A stretch of 10,623 bases of DNA from JANPLN01 sp043757265 (GCA_043757265.1 JAYUQP010000062.1:1-10623), one strand, 5' to 3'; positions 1 through 6,683 are shown, counted from the first letter of the stretch. Notes: generated from the sequence alone by a model not told the origin. A program made the numbers and translations.

Positions 1-2
1 CT

Positions 3-62
3 GAAGATCCTGCAAAGATGTGGCTATTTGAACTCCAAATACGCTCTCAAGTGGATCTATAA
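3..62 (+). CDS. Possible 3' end of an upstream gene (partial)
   Basis: The window opens inside sequence that could be the tail of a gene. The frame beginning at base 3 reads EDPAKMWLFELQIRSQVDL and stops with TAA at 60-62. The frame beginning at base 1 is also open, to a TGA at 73-75. The first looks more protein-like, but 20 codons are too few to decide. The rest of the stretch to 207 has no recognisable gene, only a weak GACCC/GGGTC inverted repeat near 73-100 and a TAGAAT hexamer at 109-114 without a matching -35. Confidence 0.25.
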   Translation, partial: EDPAKMWLFELQIRSQVDL

Positions 63-207
63 CCAACCTGATTGACCCACAAAAAGAAGAAAGAGGGTCG
101 CGACTGAATAGAATTTTTACAGTTCTGTAAGGCATTCCTGGTTTTGTTTGTGGGCGCCCTCTAAGTGTAGATATTCCATAGCTCCGTTTAGGCACAGTCA
201 TTGCTAT

Positions 208-2019
208 ATGCACACAGTGTACAAACATCTGAAATGTCTGAGTCAGGTAAAGTTTTTACTTATACTTTTGCTCGGCTTTACTTTTTTTAATGTAAAATCA
301 GCCTCTGGGCAGGCGTTCTCCTGTTCGGATATTTTCATAAATCAAAGTTTTACCCGTTACGACTTTAATAAACCACCACACGAAAAATCTCCGATTTTTT
401 CGAATCCACCAAACCTAGCTCTCACAAATTACAGTCTCGTAGATGGAACGTTTAACTCCGCAACTGTAAGCCTTCGGACATTCAATGGATTGAGTTTTGA
501 AATTGTGCAAAATTATATGAACGCCTACAAAAACGTTTTTCGCGATCACACGATGTTGGGCGATCAGCAAGATTTTTCTTTGAAAAAAATGGTTGAAACA
601 GGCTACATCACCTCGCAGGAGGCAGAATACTTTCGTCGATTGGGCGGCAACCTCGATCCTAATCAAGTCTTTTTTTGGGAAGTGTATCATCAAGCCACTC
701 GCCAGGAGATCGAACAATTTTACCCAGATTTAAGATTTCGTTCGGTGCAAACAAATTTCAGCTTCGAACTCGATACTGGGCTGACTCCAGTAAAATCTGC
801 CGCCATGTGGAATGTGGCAGGTCAGGTTTGGGACTTAAAAAATAAACACCGCCCTATCCAGTTGCCGTGGGAGCACGAGGAGGCTCGACGAGATTACGCG
901 CTTAATAGATCTAGATACAAATATGTTTTCGAATGGGGACGTGCGGCCCAAGATGTATCCGGCGATATTGCACACATCTATGCTGCAAATACCCTCTTGT
1001 CCCTTCTGCAGGTTATCGCCATGGGTGGCAGAGCTGAAGATGCCTACGTTATGGTTCACTCCTTTGACAAGGTGAACACGCGGCTTTATTCGCGCATGCA
1101 CCCGAATACGCTTTACCCTGCCGGCTGGAAAAATCTTGAAGACGCACTTTTTTTAGTGCCCTTAACAGACGCGCTAAAAAAATATGATATTGCCAAAGCC
1201 TCCGAGCAGATTCGAAGAGTCGTTGAGATTTCACAGGGACAACTCTCGCCGGTCCAGGCAGTTGAATCCGTCCTGCGAAATATGCTCGCGAAACGTAATG
1301 AGTTTCATTACCGAGACAGTATAGGCGAACAAGCATCTCCGATCGTCGTTATCGATAATTCGTCGTATGTTAGCTACACAACATACAATGCCTTCCGCGC
1401 TCTGGGTCTTCGCCCGAACATAGCAAATAATCTGAATATGTATTTAACCCCTCGCCCGCCGCAGTTTGCCTTTAATTACTTGGGCAAATACGACAATGCC
1501 GCTGATTCGAAGCTCAGCCATTTCACGTATCGTGAAAAAAATGGAATTGAGATTTCAAATTTAGATCCTGCCATAGCGGCTCGAAATCCTGATTATGTCA
1601 TCGGTTTATTATTTTCAGTTCTGCACCAAAAAATATTAGAGCTAGCTACTTTACTCAACGTCTTAGAAAGTATGACCCCGCAAGAAGCTTATATGGAAGC
1701 GGCAAATATCCTTAATAAAGAAGACGTGCACCTTGGCATCACTTCCCACTCACCCATTGTTCTCCAGCAAGTCATCGCACTACAACCCGCAGAGACTTAT
1801 TTGCTTCCAGCCACCGATACGAGCCGTGTGCTCGATACTGAGTCGTACCGAGTGATGAAGCCCTACTTTTTTAGAGACGCGCAGATGAGCTTTTTTTCGG
1901 TTGATCAAATTGCCAATTGGGCTTTAGCCAATCCAGCCAAGTTTTCTCAACTTCGCGTGCAGTTGTCGACTGGTGCATGGACTTCACAGTATATGATGTC
2001 ATTTCCCGACGTCTTTTGA
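208..2019 (+). CDS. Large exported protein of unknown function (603 aa)
   Basis: I do not recognise this family. The frame is open from a TTG at 148, but the first ATG at 208 gives a plausible start: a short basic stretch (HTVYKHLKCLSQVK), a hydrophobic core FLLILLLGFTFF, and a likely signal-peptidase site near SASGQA, so the product should leave the cytoplasm. No good Shine-Dalgarno lies in front of 208; the nearest AGG is about 14 nt away. The mature part is long, lacks obvious repeats or further membrane spans, and is poor in cysteine. The stretch reading AHIYAANTLLSLLQ... MVHSFDKVNTRLYSRMH (about residues 255-305) loosely recalls the acetyl-CoA fold of N-acyl amino acid synthase/GNAT proteins, with a VH...LY motif. 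That is only a hypothesis. It is monocistronic as far as can be seen, and its stop overlaps the end of the convergent regulator gene by 21 bp. Confidence 0.8.
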   Translation: MHTVYKHLKCLSQVKFLLILLLGFTFFNVKSASGQAFSCSDIFINQSFTRYDFNKPPHEKSPIFSNPPNLALTNYSLVDGTFNSATVSLRTFNGLSFEIVQNYMNAYKNVFRDHTMLGDQQDFSLKKMVETGYITSQEAEYFRRLGGNLDPNQVFFWEVYHQATRQEIEQFYPDLRFRSVQTNFSFELDTGLTPVKSAAMWNVAGQVWDLKNKHRPIQLPWEHEEARRDYALNRSRYKYVFEWGRAAQDVSGDIAHIYAANTLLSLLQVIAMGGRAEDAYVMVHSFDKVNTRLYSRMHPNTLYPAGWKNLEDALFLVPLTDALKKYDIAKASEQIRRVVEISQGQLSPVQAVESVLRNMLAKRNEFHYRDSIGEQASPIVVIDNSSYVSYTTYNAFRALGLRPNIANNLNMYLTPRPPQFAFNYLGKYDNAADSKLSHFTYREKNGIEISNLDPAIAARNPDYVIGLLFSVLHQKILELATLLNVLESMTPQEAYMEAANILNKEDVHLGITSHSPIVLQQVIALQPAETYLLPATDTSRVLDTESYRVMKPYFFRDAQMSFFSVDQIANWALANPAKFSQLRVQLSTGAWTSQYMMSFPDVF

Positions 2020-2460
2020 TTTGTGAAGATCCGTCATTACTACATCAATCGCCCGAGCGAATTTTTCACGCATTTGCTGGTTAAATTCCGATGGAAATTC
2101 TATTTTCACCCCGTCGAGCGAAACCGAATTATCAAACGTGGTTTTTTCTGAGTTCCAATAACATTTAAGTTTTTTTTCAACATCATCGGCGGGGATCTTC
2201 TTTAAATCGTTTCTGGACTTTTCTGCGAGTAAAAATAAAAAATCTCGTTCAGCTGGTGAGGCATTCAAAAAATCACAAATTCTTTTCACCAAGGCAAAAC
2301 TTGGTGGGCGCTGTTTTTTTGCGACCATGGCCACTGTTCGGGGTGATCGTAAAGCCAACCGCCTTGCGAGCCCCGCATACGAACGGCACACTTTATTTGC
2401 AGTACTTCTACGCAATAGCAAAATGAGCTCCGAAAAATTTTGACTGGCAAAAATATTCAT
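1999..2460 (-). CDS. Short TIGR02147-like HTH regulator (153 aa)
   Basis: The N-terminal half carries a helix-turn-helix-like stretch of the kind found in the TIGR02147 family: YAGLARRLALRSPRTVAMVA (about residues 28-47), then KKQRPPSFALVKRICDFLN and SPAERDFLFLLAEKSR. TIGR02147 proteins are usually around 270 residues; this one has 153. It keeps a tail (EFPSEFNQQMREKFARAIDVVM) like the family's C-terminal helix but seems to lack most of the middle region. It may be a short subfamily or an internally deleted copy. ATG at 2460 is preferred; a GTG two codons upstream (2466) is in frame. No Shine-Dalgarno is visible, and a TATAGA hexamer lies 7-12 bases before the GTG, so a leaderless or very short leader is possible. 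It is divergent from the TetR gene and convergent with the exported protein. Confidence 0.75.
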   Translation of the reverse strand: MNIFASQNFSELILLLRRSTANKVCRSYAGLARRLALRSPRTVAMVAKKQRPPSFALVKRICDFLNASPAERDFLFLLAEKSRNDLKKIPADDVEKKLKCYWNSEKTTFDNSVSLDGVKIEFPSEFNQQMREKFARAIDVVMTDLHKSKDVGK

Positions 2461-2501
2461 CGCCACAATCTATACCCGAAAAATCGGCTAAATGCATAAA
2501 A

Positions 2502-2537
2502 AGTAACCAATTACTCACTTTTTTTTAACAGAGTAAT
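2502..2537. repeat. AT-rich intergenic inverted repeat with poly-T tract
   Basis: ATTACTC at 2510-2516 is the reverse complement of GAGTAAT at 2531-2537, and AGTAA at 2502-2506 pairs with TTACT at 2511-2515. A run of eight T lies in the loop. It sits midway between the two divergent regulator genes and could be a protein-binding or UP-like element, but short inverted repeats arise easily in AT-rich DNA. Confidence 0.3.
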
Positions 2538-2570
2538 AATTTTATGATCAATTACAATAGTTTATCAAAA

Positions 2571-2599
2571 TTGAAATAAGTATAAATTGAGTGTATACT
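2571..2599 (+). promoter_or_regulatory. Sigma70-like promoter of the TetR-family gene
   Basis: TTGAAA at 2571-2576 (5 of 6 to the -35 consensus) is followed after exactly 17 bases by TATACT at 2594-2599 (5 of 6 to the -10 consensus). Transcription would begin near 2606, giving a leader of about 23 nt before the GTG start with its GAGG. This is the best promoter in the window. Confidence 0.7.
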
Positions 2600-2602
2600 T
2601 AT
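2576..2602. promoter_or_regulatory. Perfect 9-9-9 palindrome, probable TetR-type operator
   Basis: ATAAGTATA at 2576-2584 is the exact reverse complement of TATACTTAT at 2594-2602, with a 9-bp spacer. The left arm overlaps the last base of the -35 and the spacer; the right arm covers the whole -10. TetR-family repressors commonly bind a palindrome overlapping their own promoter. The position immediately before this TetR gene makes autorepression the simplest reading, though no binding is shown. Confidence 0.6.
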
Positions 2603-2628
2603 ATTTTAACCATTGTGATTGAGGTTCT

Positions 2629-3243
2629 GTGGCAATAGGTAAAAAGGGCGAAGCCAAACGTCTTAAAGTCATTTTGAGTGCGAGCTATTGCCTCTGTCAC
2701 TACGGCGAGAAAGGAACAACATTTCAAGCCATTGCCGAGCACTGCCAGGTAAGCCAAGCCTCCGTGGTTAGGTACCTCACTAGCATCGAAAATATTTTCC
2801 CTACTGTTCTGAATTACTGGCTTGAATACGCCCGAAAGAAAACTGAAGCTGAACTTGAAAAGTCTGCCACCCCTGAACAAAAACTGCGTCGCTATTTGAA
2901 TATCTCCACCGCTGTTTTTTTTGGGCATCCGGATATTTGTAAAATCTATTTGATGCTGCACTATTTCGCTGCAGTGAACGAAAGATACAAAGTTATAAAC
3001 TCTGATATAAAATACATCGCCCAGGAAAGGATCGCGCAGATTATACAAGATGGCATCGATGACTCCTCTTTTAAACACGTTGACGTACGGGCCACAGCTA
3101 AAACAATTCATAATAGCCTCGTGGGTCTACTTATCTCGTCAGTCACCGAAATCAAAAAACCCATTGATCTGCATCTACCTTCTTTTTTTGAAGAATATAG
3201 CTTATCGCTTGTGTTAAAAAAATTAAAAGCGCACAAAGTGTGA
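2629..3243 (+). CDS. TetR/AcrR-family transcriptional regulator (204 aa)
   Basis: The product has the layout of a TetR-family dimeric repressor. An N-terminal three-helix DNA-binding domain covers about residues 10-55, with the helix-turn-helix in TTFQAIAEHCQVSQASVVRYL (residues 30-50). A longer, mostly helical ligand-binding and dimerisation domain follows. Its length is normal for the family. GTG at 2629 is taken as start because GAGG lies 4 nt upstream and no in-frame ATG follows soon. The ligand-binding half is too diverged in this superfamily to name an inducer. Candidate targets are itself (palindrome at 2576-2602), the divergent TIGR02147-like gene and the lipoprotein gene 86 bp downstream. 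Confidence 0.88.
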   Translation: MAIGKKGEAKRLKVILSASYCLCHYGEKGTTFQAIAEHCQVSQASVVRYLTSIENIFPTVLNYWLEYARKKTEAELEKSATPEQKLRRYLNISTAVFFGHPDICKIYLMLHYFAAVNERYKVINSDIKYIAQERIAQIIQDGIDDSSFKHVDVRATAKTIHNSLVGLLISSVTEIKKPIDLHLPSFFEEYSLSLVLKKLKAHKV

Positions 3244-3329
3244 CTTTATAGTTTTTGAAAACATTTAATTTTGTAGATTATTTTTGTCTGCAAGGTGTAT
3301 TTCCTTTTTAACTTTAAAAAGGAGTGCAA

Positions 3330-3818
3330 ATGAAAATATTAAAATGTTCAATGATAAGTCTGTTTTGTGTCTTTAATCTCGCCGCCTGTGGTGACGATGC
3401 CGAAGATGCTATTGCCGCCGCCTTTGATGGGAATGTAAAGCCACAAACGGCTCTTAACGTTGATGGAGACTGGACAAGTGGATGCATCAACGGCGCTTTC
3501 GGCGAGCAATACGGAAGACGAATTATAAATCTCAACTTTTTAGGTAACACATTTCTAATGCAGGTTGAAGATTACCAAGGCACAGATTGTGTAAAACTCA
3601 TCGAGTCTTCAACCAAAAAGGGAACTTTTAGCCAGGTTAAATCTTATAACGATAACACCTATCTCGTAGAGTATCGAATTCCCATCAACGAACAAGTTTC
3701 ACAACTTTTAAGTCAAAAAATTCAGATAAACAATGATTCGCTGCTAACGTCGGAAATTTCTGGAGCTCAGGACTCTGCTGATAGTGCAACCGTTTCCATC
3801 TTGATGGTCCCACAATAG
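3330..3818 (+). CDS. Small secreted lipoprotein of unknown function (162 aa)
   Basis: Residues 1-20 form a lipoprotein signal peptide: MKILK, a hydrophobic stretch, and the lipobox LAAC with the acylated cysteine at position 20, followed by GDDAEDA. The residue after the cysteine is glycine, not aspartate, so sorting to the outer membrane is expected. The mature domain (about 140 residues) begins after a linker with NVDGDWTSGCI, a pattern seen in small beta-rich lipid-binding-like lipoproteins; two further cysteines (SGC, TDC) could form a disulfide. The family is not recognised. ATG at 3330 is chosen over the GTG at 3324 because AGGAG (3320-3324) is at ideal spacing from the ATG and overlaps the GTG. 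The gene follows tetR by 86 bp and may share its transcript or use its own weak promoter (TTGAAA at 3255-3260). Confidence 0.82.
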   Translation: MKILKCSMISLFCVFNLAACGDDAEDAIAAAFDGNVKPQTALNVDGDWTSGCINGAFGEQYGRRIINLNFLGNTFLMQVEDYQGTDCVKLIESSTKKGTFSQVKSYNDNTYLVEYRIPINEQVSQLLSQKIQINNDSLLTSEISGAQDSADSATVSILMVPQ

Positions 3819-3834
3819 CTGGAGACTCGATAGC

Positions 3835-3869
3835 AAAAAGCCAACAGTGCGACTTCGTATTGTTGGCTT
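3835..3869 (-). terminator. Rho-independent terminator of the M23 operon
   Basis: The arms AAGCCAACA (3838-3846) and TGTTGGCTT (3861-3869) are a perfect 9-bp inverted repeat with a 14-nt loop. Read on the minus strand the stem ends in five T (complement of 3835-3839). Read on the plus strand there is no T-run after the stem. It therefore serves mainly the leftward operon, although it also lies 20 bp after the convergent lipoprotein gene. Confidence 0.75.
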
Positions 3870-3870
3870 G

Positions 3871-4422
3871 ATGATTATCGACGTGAATCTCTTTTTCACA
3901 GATGGATTTGTCATTTCGCTTCAGATCGAGTTTGATTTTTGAAGCACCTACGCTTTTAATAGGCGCTCCTTCACCCTCTGTGTTGAACACGGCTTGATTG
4001 AGTTTTTCACCCTCATAATCTGCAAAAGGGAAATAATCTCCGTTTTCAACTTAAAGTTCTACTCTGATCAGTTTCGCAAATGACTGTTTTTGTTTTCCTT
4101 TGAGAAGAGAAATCTCCACCAACAATTTAACGGCGTTCACAGCAACCTATTTGGAGTCACTTTTTAAAGACTTTTGGTACGGGGTTAAATTGCTGTACGA
4201 AGTGAGCTCAGTGAGCTCTTCCGACCATAAAGCATATATCGTTTTAAGCTCACTTGCGGCGGTTTGGTATTTTACGTAGAGTATCTGGTCCTCTGCAGGC
4301 GTTTTAACTTCGGGAATGGATCTGAGACGATGCAGTTCTGAGTCCAAAGCTTGAAATCAAAGGGCGATGGTATCTACACCTGGTGTTTTGGAAGAATTTC
4401 CCATATTTTTTGTTTTTACTTC
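3871..4422 (-). pseudogene. Decayed coding region in frame with the M23 gene
   Basis: Continuing the M23 frame past its TAG (4423-4425) gives a coding-like translation of about 184 codons broken only by TGA (4357-4359), TAG (4147-4149) and TAA (4051-4053). Between stops it reads, for example, FQALDSELHRLRSIPEVK, VAVNAVKLLVEISLLKGK, VENGDYFPFADYEGEKLNQ and SVGASKIKLDLKRNDK. A random frame of this length and composition would be expected to hold several more stops. Each stop is one C-to-T change away from CGA, CAG or CAA. No stop precedes the terminator in this frame, so the original end may be lost or shifted: one base out of frame, TAA lies at the end of the EIHVD stretch. It is either the lost C-terminal domain of the M23 protein or a separate in-phase gene starting at ATG 4404. 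The family is not recognised. Confidence 0.65.
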
Positions 4423-5313
4423 CTAGTGACCAGAATCTCCGGAGCACGCCCACAAAGACTGAGGATCTGTGCGGCGGCCGTTTATTATAGTTTCGGTGTG
4501 TATATGACAGGCTTGGCTGCGCGCATTTCCCGTATTGCCTACACCACCGATTGTCGAACCCCTGGTGACCGTCGCGCCCATTCGGGCTTTCGGCGGGCGT
4601 GCATGCATATGCATAAATTTAAATGTATCTCCATTATTGCAAGTAAGGACGACGGTGTTCCCTGCAACGTTTCCGTAATTGGAGCCGGTCACCCTTCCAT
4701 CGCACGGCGATCGAGTTGGTGTTCCACAGGGTGCATAGTAGTCAGTCCCCGTGTGTGCGTATCGGCGACCATTGCGGCGACGTGGAGCCCCGTAGTGCCC
4801 CAGGCCACCATCGTTTTTAATTCCATGACAGGTATCCAAGGGAAATGCGTGCCCACGGTTATTAGTGGCATTTACAGAAGAGGCGGCTGGCGCCGGCTGA
4901 ACTGGAGTGCGACCGCCGTCGAGAGCTGACCTACCACATTCGCCATTTTGATAACGTTGGAAATCTTCGGAGTTAAACGCCCGAAAGAAGGTGTATCCCA
5001 CTCCCCCAGGACAGCTTCGTGTTTCCTCCGAAGTAAATTTAATCCAGTTGCCTTCTTGGCCCACCACTGTCGCTACACTTCCCGAATTAATCTGAAATTC
5101 ACTACATTTATTGTAGTTGGTTGAAGCTCCCTGACGAATCAGGAATCCTCTTTGTGCGCGAAGCGTGCATGTCATTGGTGCGCTACCGGCATAGAAGGTT
5201 TCACCTTCTTCAGGACCAACCACCATTACCTCGGGCTCGGTTGTTTCAGCGAATGAGTTTTGCAATAAAAAAAATGTCAGTAGAAATTTCAGCACAGATT
5301 TTTTCGAGGTCAT
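4423..5313 (-). CDS. Secreted SH3b-M23 (LytM-type) metallopeptidase (296 aa)
   Basis: This should cleave peptide bonds in peptidoglycan outside the cytoplasm, as zinc-dependent M23 endopeptidases do. Residues 1-22 are a Sec signal peptide ending NSFA. Residues about 50-112 look like a bacterial SH3 domain (GFLIRQGASTNY..., SVATVVGQEGNWIKF). After a Pro/Ala-rich linker (137-152), residues 155-290 form the M23 domain with all expected ligands: H187-T-G-T-D191, H235-M-H237, and H270-I-H272, so it should be active. The protein has ten cysteines (49, 70, 101, 126, 162, 196, 204, 225, 269, 290), suggesting disulfides. Its ATG overlaps the stop of the PQQ-like gene (ATGA), and GAGG lies 7 nt upstream, so translation is probably coupled. 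The TAG stop may itself be a premature stop, because the same frame stays coding-like beyond it. Confidence 0.9.
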   Translation of the reverse strand: MTSKKSVLKFLLTFFLLQNSFAETTEPEVMVVGPEEGETFYAGSAPMTCTLRAQRGFLIRQGASTNYNKCSEFQINSGSVATVVGQEGNWIKFTSEETRSCPGGVGYTFFRAFNSEDFQRYQNGECGRSALDGGRTPVQPAPAASSVNATNNRGHAFPLDTCHGIKNDGGLGHYGAPRRRNGRRYAHTGTDYYAPCGTPTRSPCDGRVTGSNYGNVAGNTVVLTCNNGDTFKFMHMHARPPKARMGATVTRGSTIGGVGNTGNARSQACHIHTETIINGRRTDPQSLWACSGDSGH

Positions 5314-5840
5314 TTTGCAACCTCAACAAGCTTTCCTGTGGCATCTTTCACGTGGACTGTTGGAGAAAAGATTATCAGATCGTTTTTTCGCGAGATCGCT
5401 TCTCCGCCATTGAAGCTGTAGTTTTTATCCTCAAAAAGGCCCTCGTGTCGCCACACCACCTTACCCGTTCTTGCGTCGAGCTTATAGGCTCTACCTATTC
5501 CTGAAAGGTAGACGTACTTTTTTTCGATGAGCGGAGGAGAGCTGTTAAAAGCCTCGGTATCAAACGCCCAAAGTTGTTTGCCATTTGAATCAAGCGCCAC
5601 AACTAAAGTGGTCGCCACTTCATGGTCTTCCATGTTGCTAAAAATTAAATGGATTCCTTCGCCCGAATATACCTTGGGGTCACCGTCTAAGCTCATTCCC
5701 TGTGGAGCCCTGATAGGAAACTGATGAGATTTTCCATTCAGCACCACACTCATTTTTTTAAGACCCTGATCCACGGTGACAGTTGGCGAATCAGAAGCTA
5801 CCGACAAAAAACACAGAATTAATAAGTTTAGAATTACCAT
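5310..5840 (-). CDS. Exported PQQ-like beta-propeller repeat protein (176 aa)
   Basis: The N-terminus MVILNLLILCFLSVAS is a short signal peptide, so the product is probably periplasmic. The middle (about residues 80-135) carries two tandem PQQ-like blade motifs: VVALDSNGKQLWAFDTEAF and AYKLDARTGKVVWRHEG. Propellers of this class need six to eight blades. At 176 residues there is room for perhaps three or four, so it is either a small variant, an oligomer-forming piece, or the remnant of a longer protein. It is followed by the M23 gene with a 4-bp ATGA overlap, which suggests a partner role at the cell wall (inference). No strong Shine-Dalgarno precedes ATG 5840. Confidence 0.72.
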   Translation of the reverse strand: MVILNLLILCFLSVASDSPTVTVDQGLKKMSVVLNGKSHQFPIRAPQGMSLDGDPKVYSGEGIHLIFSNMEDHEVATTLVVALDSNGKQLWAFDTEAFNSSPPLIEKKYVYLSGIGRAYKLDARTGKVVWRHEGLFEDKNYSFNGGEAISRKNDLIIFSPTVHVKDATGKLVEVAK

Positions 5841-5876
5841 ATCAATAGCTTAAAGCGTTTCGTGAAGAAAAACAGA

Positions 5877-5993
5877 CTAGATCGAACGGCCCTCGACCTT
5901 CATATAGCCTCCGTCAACTCCAGCAGGAGCCATCTTAATTGTGTCCATTGCGGCCACTGCATTAAGGGCCAGTAGGCTTTCGCTGAATTGCAT
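5877..5993 (-). CDS. Possible 38-residue peptide upstream of the PQQ-like gene
   Basis: ATG at 5993 opens a 38-codon frame (MQFSESLLALNAVAAMDTIK, then MAPAGVDGGYMKVEGRSI) ending in TAG at 5877-5879. AGGA lies 9-10 nt before the ATG. It ends 36 bp before the PQQ-like gene on the same strand, so it could be the first cistron of that operon. No signal peptide or known motif is seen. It lies where the divergent lipoprotein gene would have its promoter, which argues for caution. It may instead be the 3' remnant of a longer gene. Confidence 0.35.
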   Translation of the reverse strand: MQFSESLLALNAVAAMDTIKMAPAGVDGGYMKVEGRSI

Positions 5994-6012
5994 CGAGGTA
6001 TATCCTGAAACT

Positions 6013-6549
6013 ATGAAACAACTAGTTTTACCTATTTGCTTTTTGGTGCTCGGTTGCACAACTGTTTCTCAGGAAAGTAGCAGACGTCAACCTAGCGAAG
6101 TAACCCAAAACGAGCAACGTGATAGCGTGCCTTCGGTTGACGGGCCCGCAGTGCTTACTTTTTCGTCGCGATATGAATTACCACGGGGAAGTCAGATGCG
6201 GTCGGCTGACGTGAAACGTGTGGGTAATATTTGCGAAGTCAATTTCGTCCGCTACACAGAAGCAGCTGCTGTTGGTATTAATTTAAACGCAGAAATTTTC
6301 TTCCGCGGAAATCGTTTAGCAGGCACAAGAAATTTTGAAATTTTAACGACCCAGATTCCGCTTGCTCCACCAGATTACTTGAATGGCAAATATACGTCGA
6401 TGATGAATGATCCAAACGGTGTTGAACAACGCTATATAGTTACAACGGATCCAACGTTTGACGCTGTTACAAAAATAGTTTACGAAGTCTACTTCCAGGG
6501 AAAACTACAATTAAGTTACTTTTGCGAGCCCGAATTTATAGGCACGTGA
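6013..6549 (+). CDS. Secreted lipoprotein of unknown function (178 aa)
   Basis: The frame is open from a GTG at 5941, but ATG 6013 gives a textbook lipoprotein signal: MKQLVLPICFLVLGC with lipobox LVLG-C15, followed by TTVSQESS. Threonine after the cysteine predicts outer-membrane sorting. A polar Ser/Gln/Glu-rich linker (about residues 16-45) leads to a probably beta-rich domain of about 130 residues with cysteines in NICEVNF and YFCEPEF that could pair. The family is not recognised. The nearest GAGG (5995-5998) is 14 nt before the ATG, long for a ribosome site. It is divergent from the M23 operon and monocistronic as far as can be seen; no T-rich terminator follows, only a weak CTTGG/CCAAG hairpin near 6594-6616. 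Confidence 0.78.
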   Translation: MKQLVLPICFLVLGCTTVSQESSRRQPSEVTQNEQRDSVPSVDGPAVLTFSSRYELPRGSQMRSADVKRVGNICEVNFVRYTEAAAVGINLNAEIFFRGNRLAGTRNFEILTTQIPLAPPDYLNGKYTSMMNDPNGVEQRYIVTTDPTFDAVTKIVYEVYFQGKLQLSYFCEPEFIGT

Positions 6550-6654
6550 ATGCTTCTTACCCAGCAACCAGTTCGTACCGAAGGCTGATTAAACTTGGTA
6601 TCCCGTCCAAGCCCGCTATCAATTGCTCGGATCGCCTAATCATCACAAAGAATT

Positions 6655-6683
6655 CCAGATCCTTCGCTTTGCTCAGGATGACG
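6655..6683 (-). repeat. REP-like short palindromic sequence at the 3' end of a gene
   Basis: Read on the minus strand the sequence is CGTCATCCTGAGCAAAGC followed by GAAGGATCTGG. It has a 5-bp stem (AGGAT 6675-6679 with ATCCT 6659-6663) and an 11-nt loop. From memory it matches the dispersed GTCATCCTGAGCgAAGCGAAGGATCT-type element found in many unrelated bacterial genomes. Only one copy is in this window, so its repetitive nature here is not shown. It overlaps the stop codon of the 143-residue protein. Confidence 0.5.

Noticed and set aside
73..100. GACCC/GGGTC inverted repeat as a terminator of the upstream gene
   Set aside because: The stem is only 5 bp with a 16-nt loop, and no T-run follows directly.
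2599..3111. 170-codon open frame opposite the TetR gene
   Set aside because: It is antisense to a clear TetR-family protein and has a Cys/Phe-rich shadow composition.
3685..3990. 101-codon minus-strand frame as a gene
   Set aside because: Its first half belongs to the decayed M23-linked frame; the second half crosses the terminator and runs antisense to the lipoprotein gene.
4147..4347. 66-codon frame as an independent small gene
   Set aside because: It starts with TTG just after an in-frame TGA, has no ribosome site, and continues in phase on both sides, so it is better read as one segment of the decayed M23-linked region.
4351..4929. 192-codon open frame on the plus strand opposite the M23 gene
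   Set aside because: Composition is shadow-like (many Arg, Cys, Ser, His), there is no ribosome site, and the opposite strand has a complete M23 domain.
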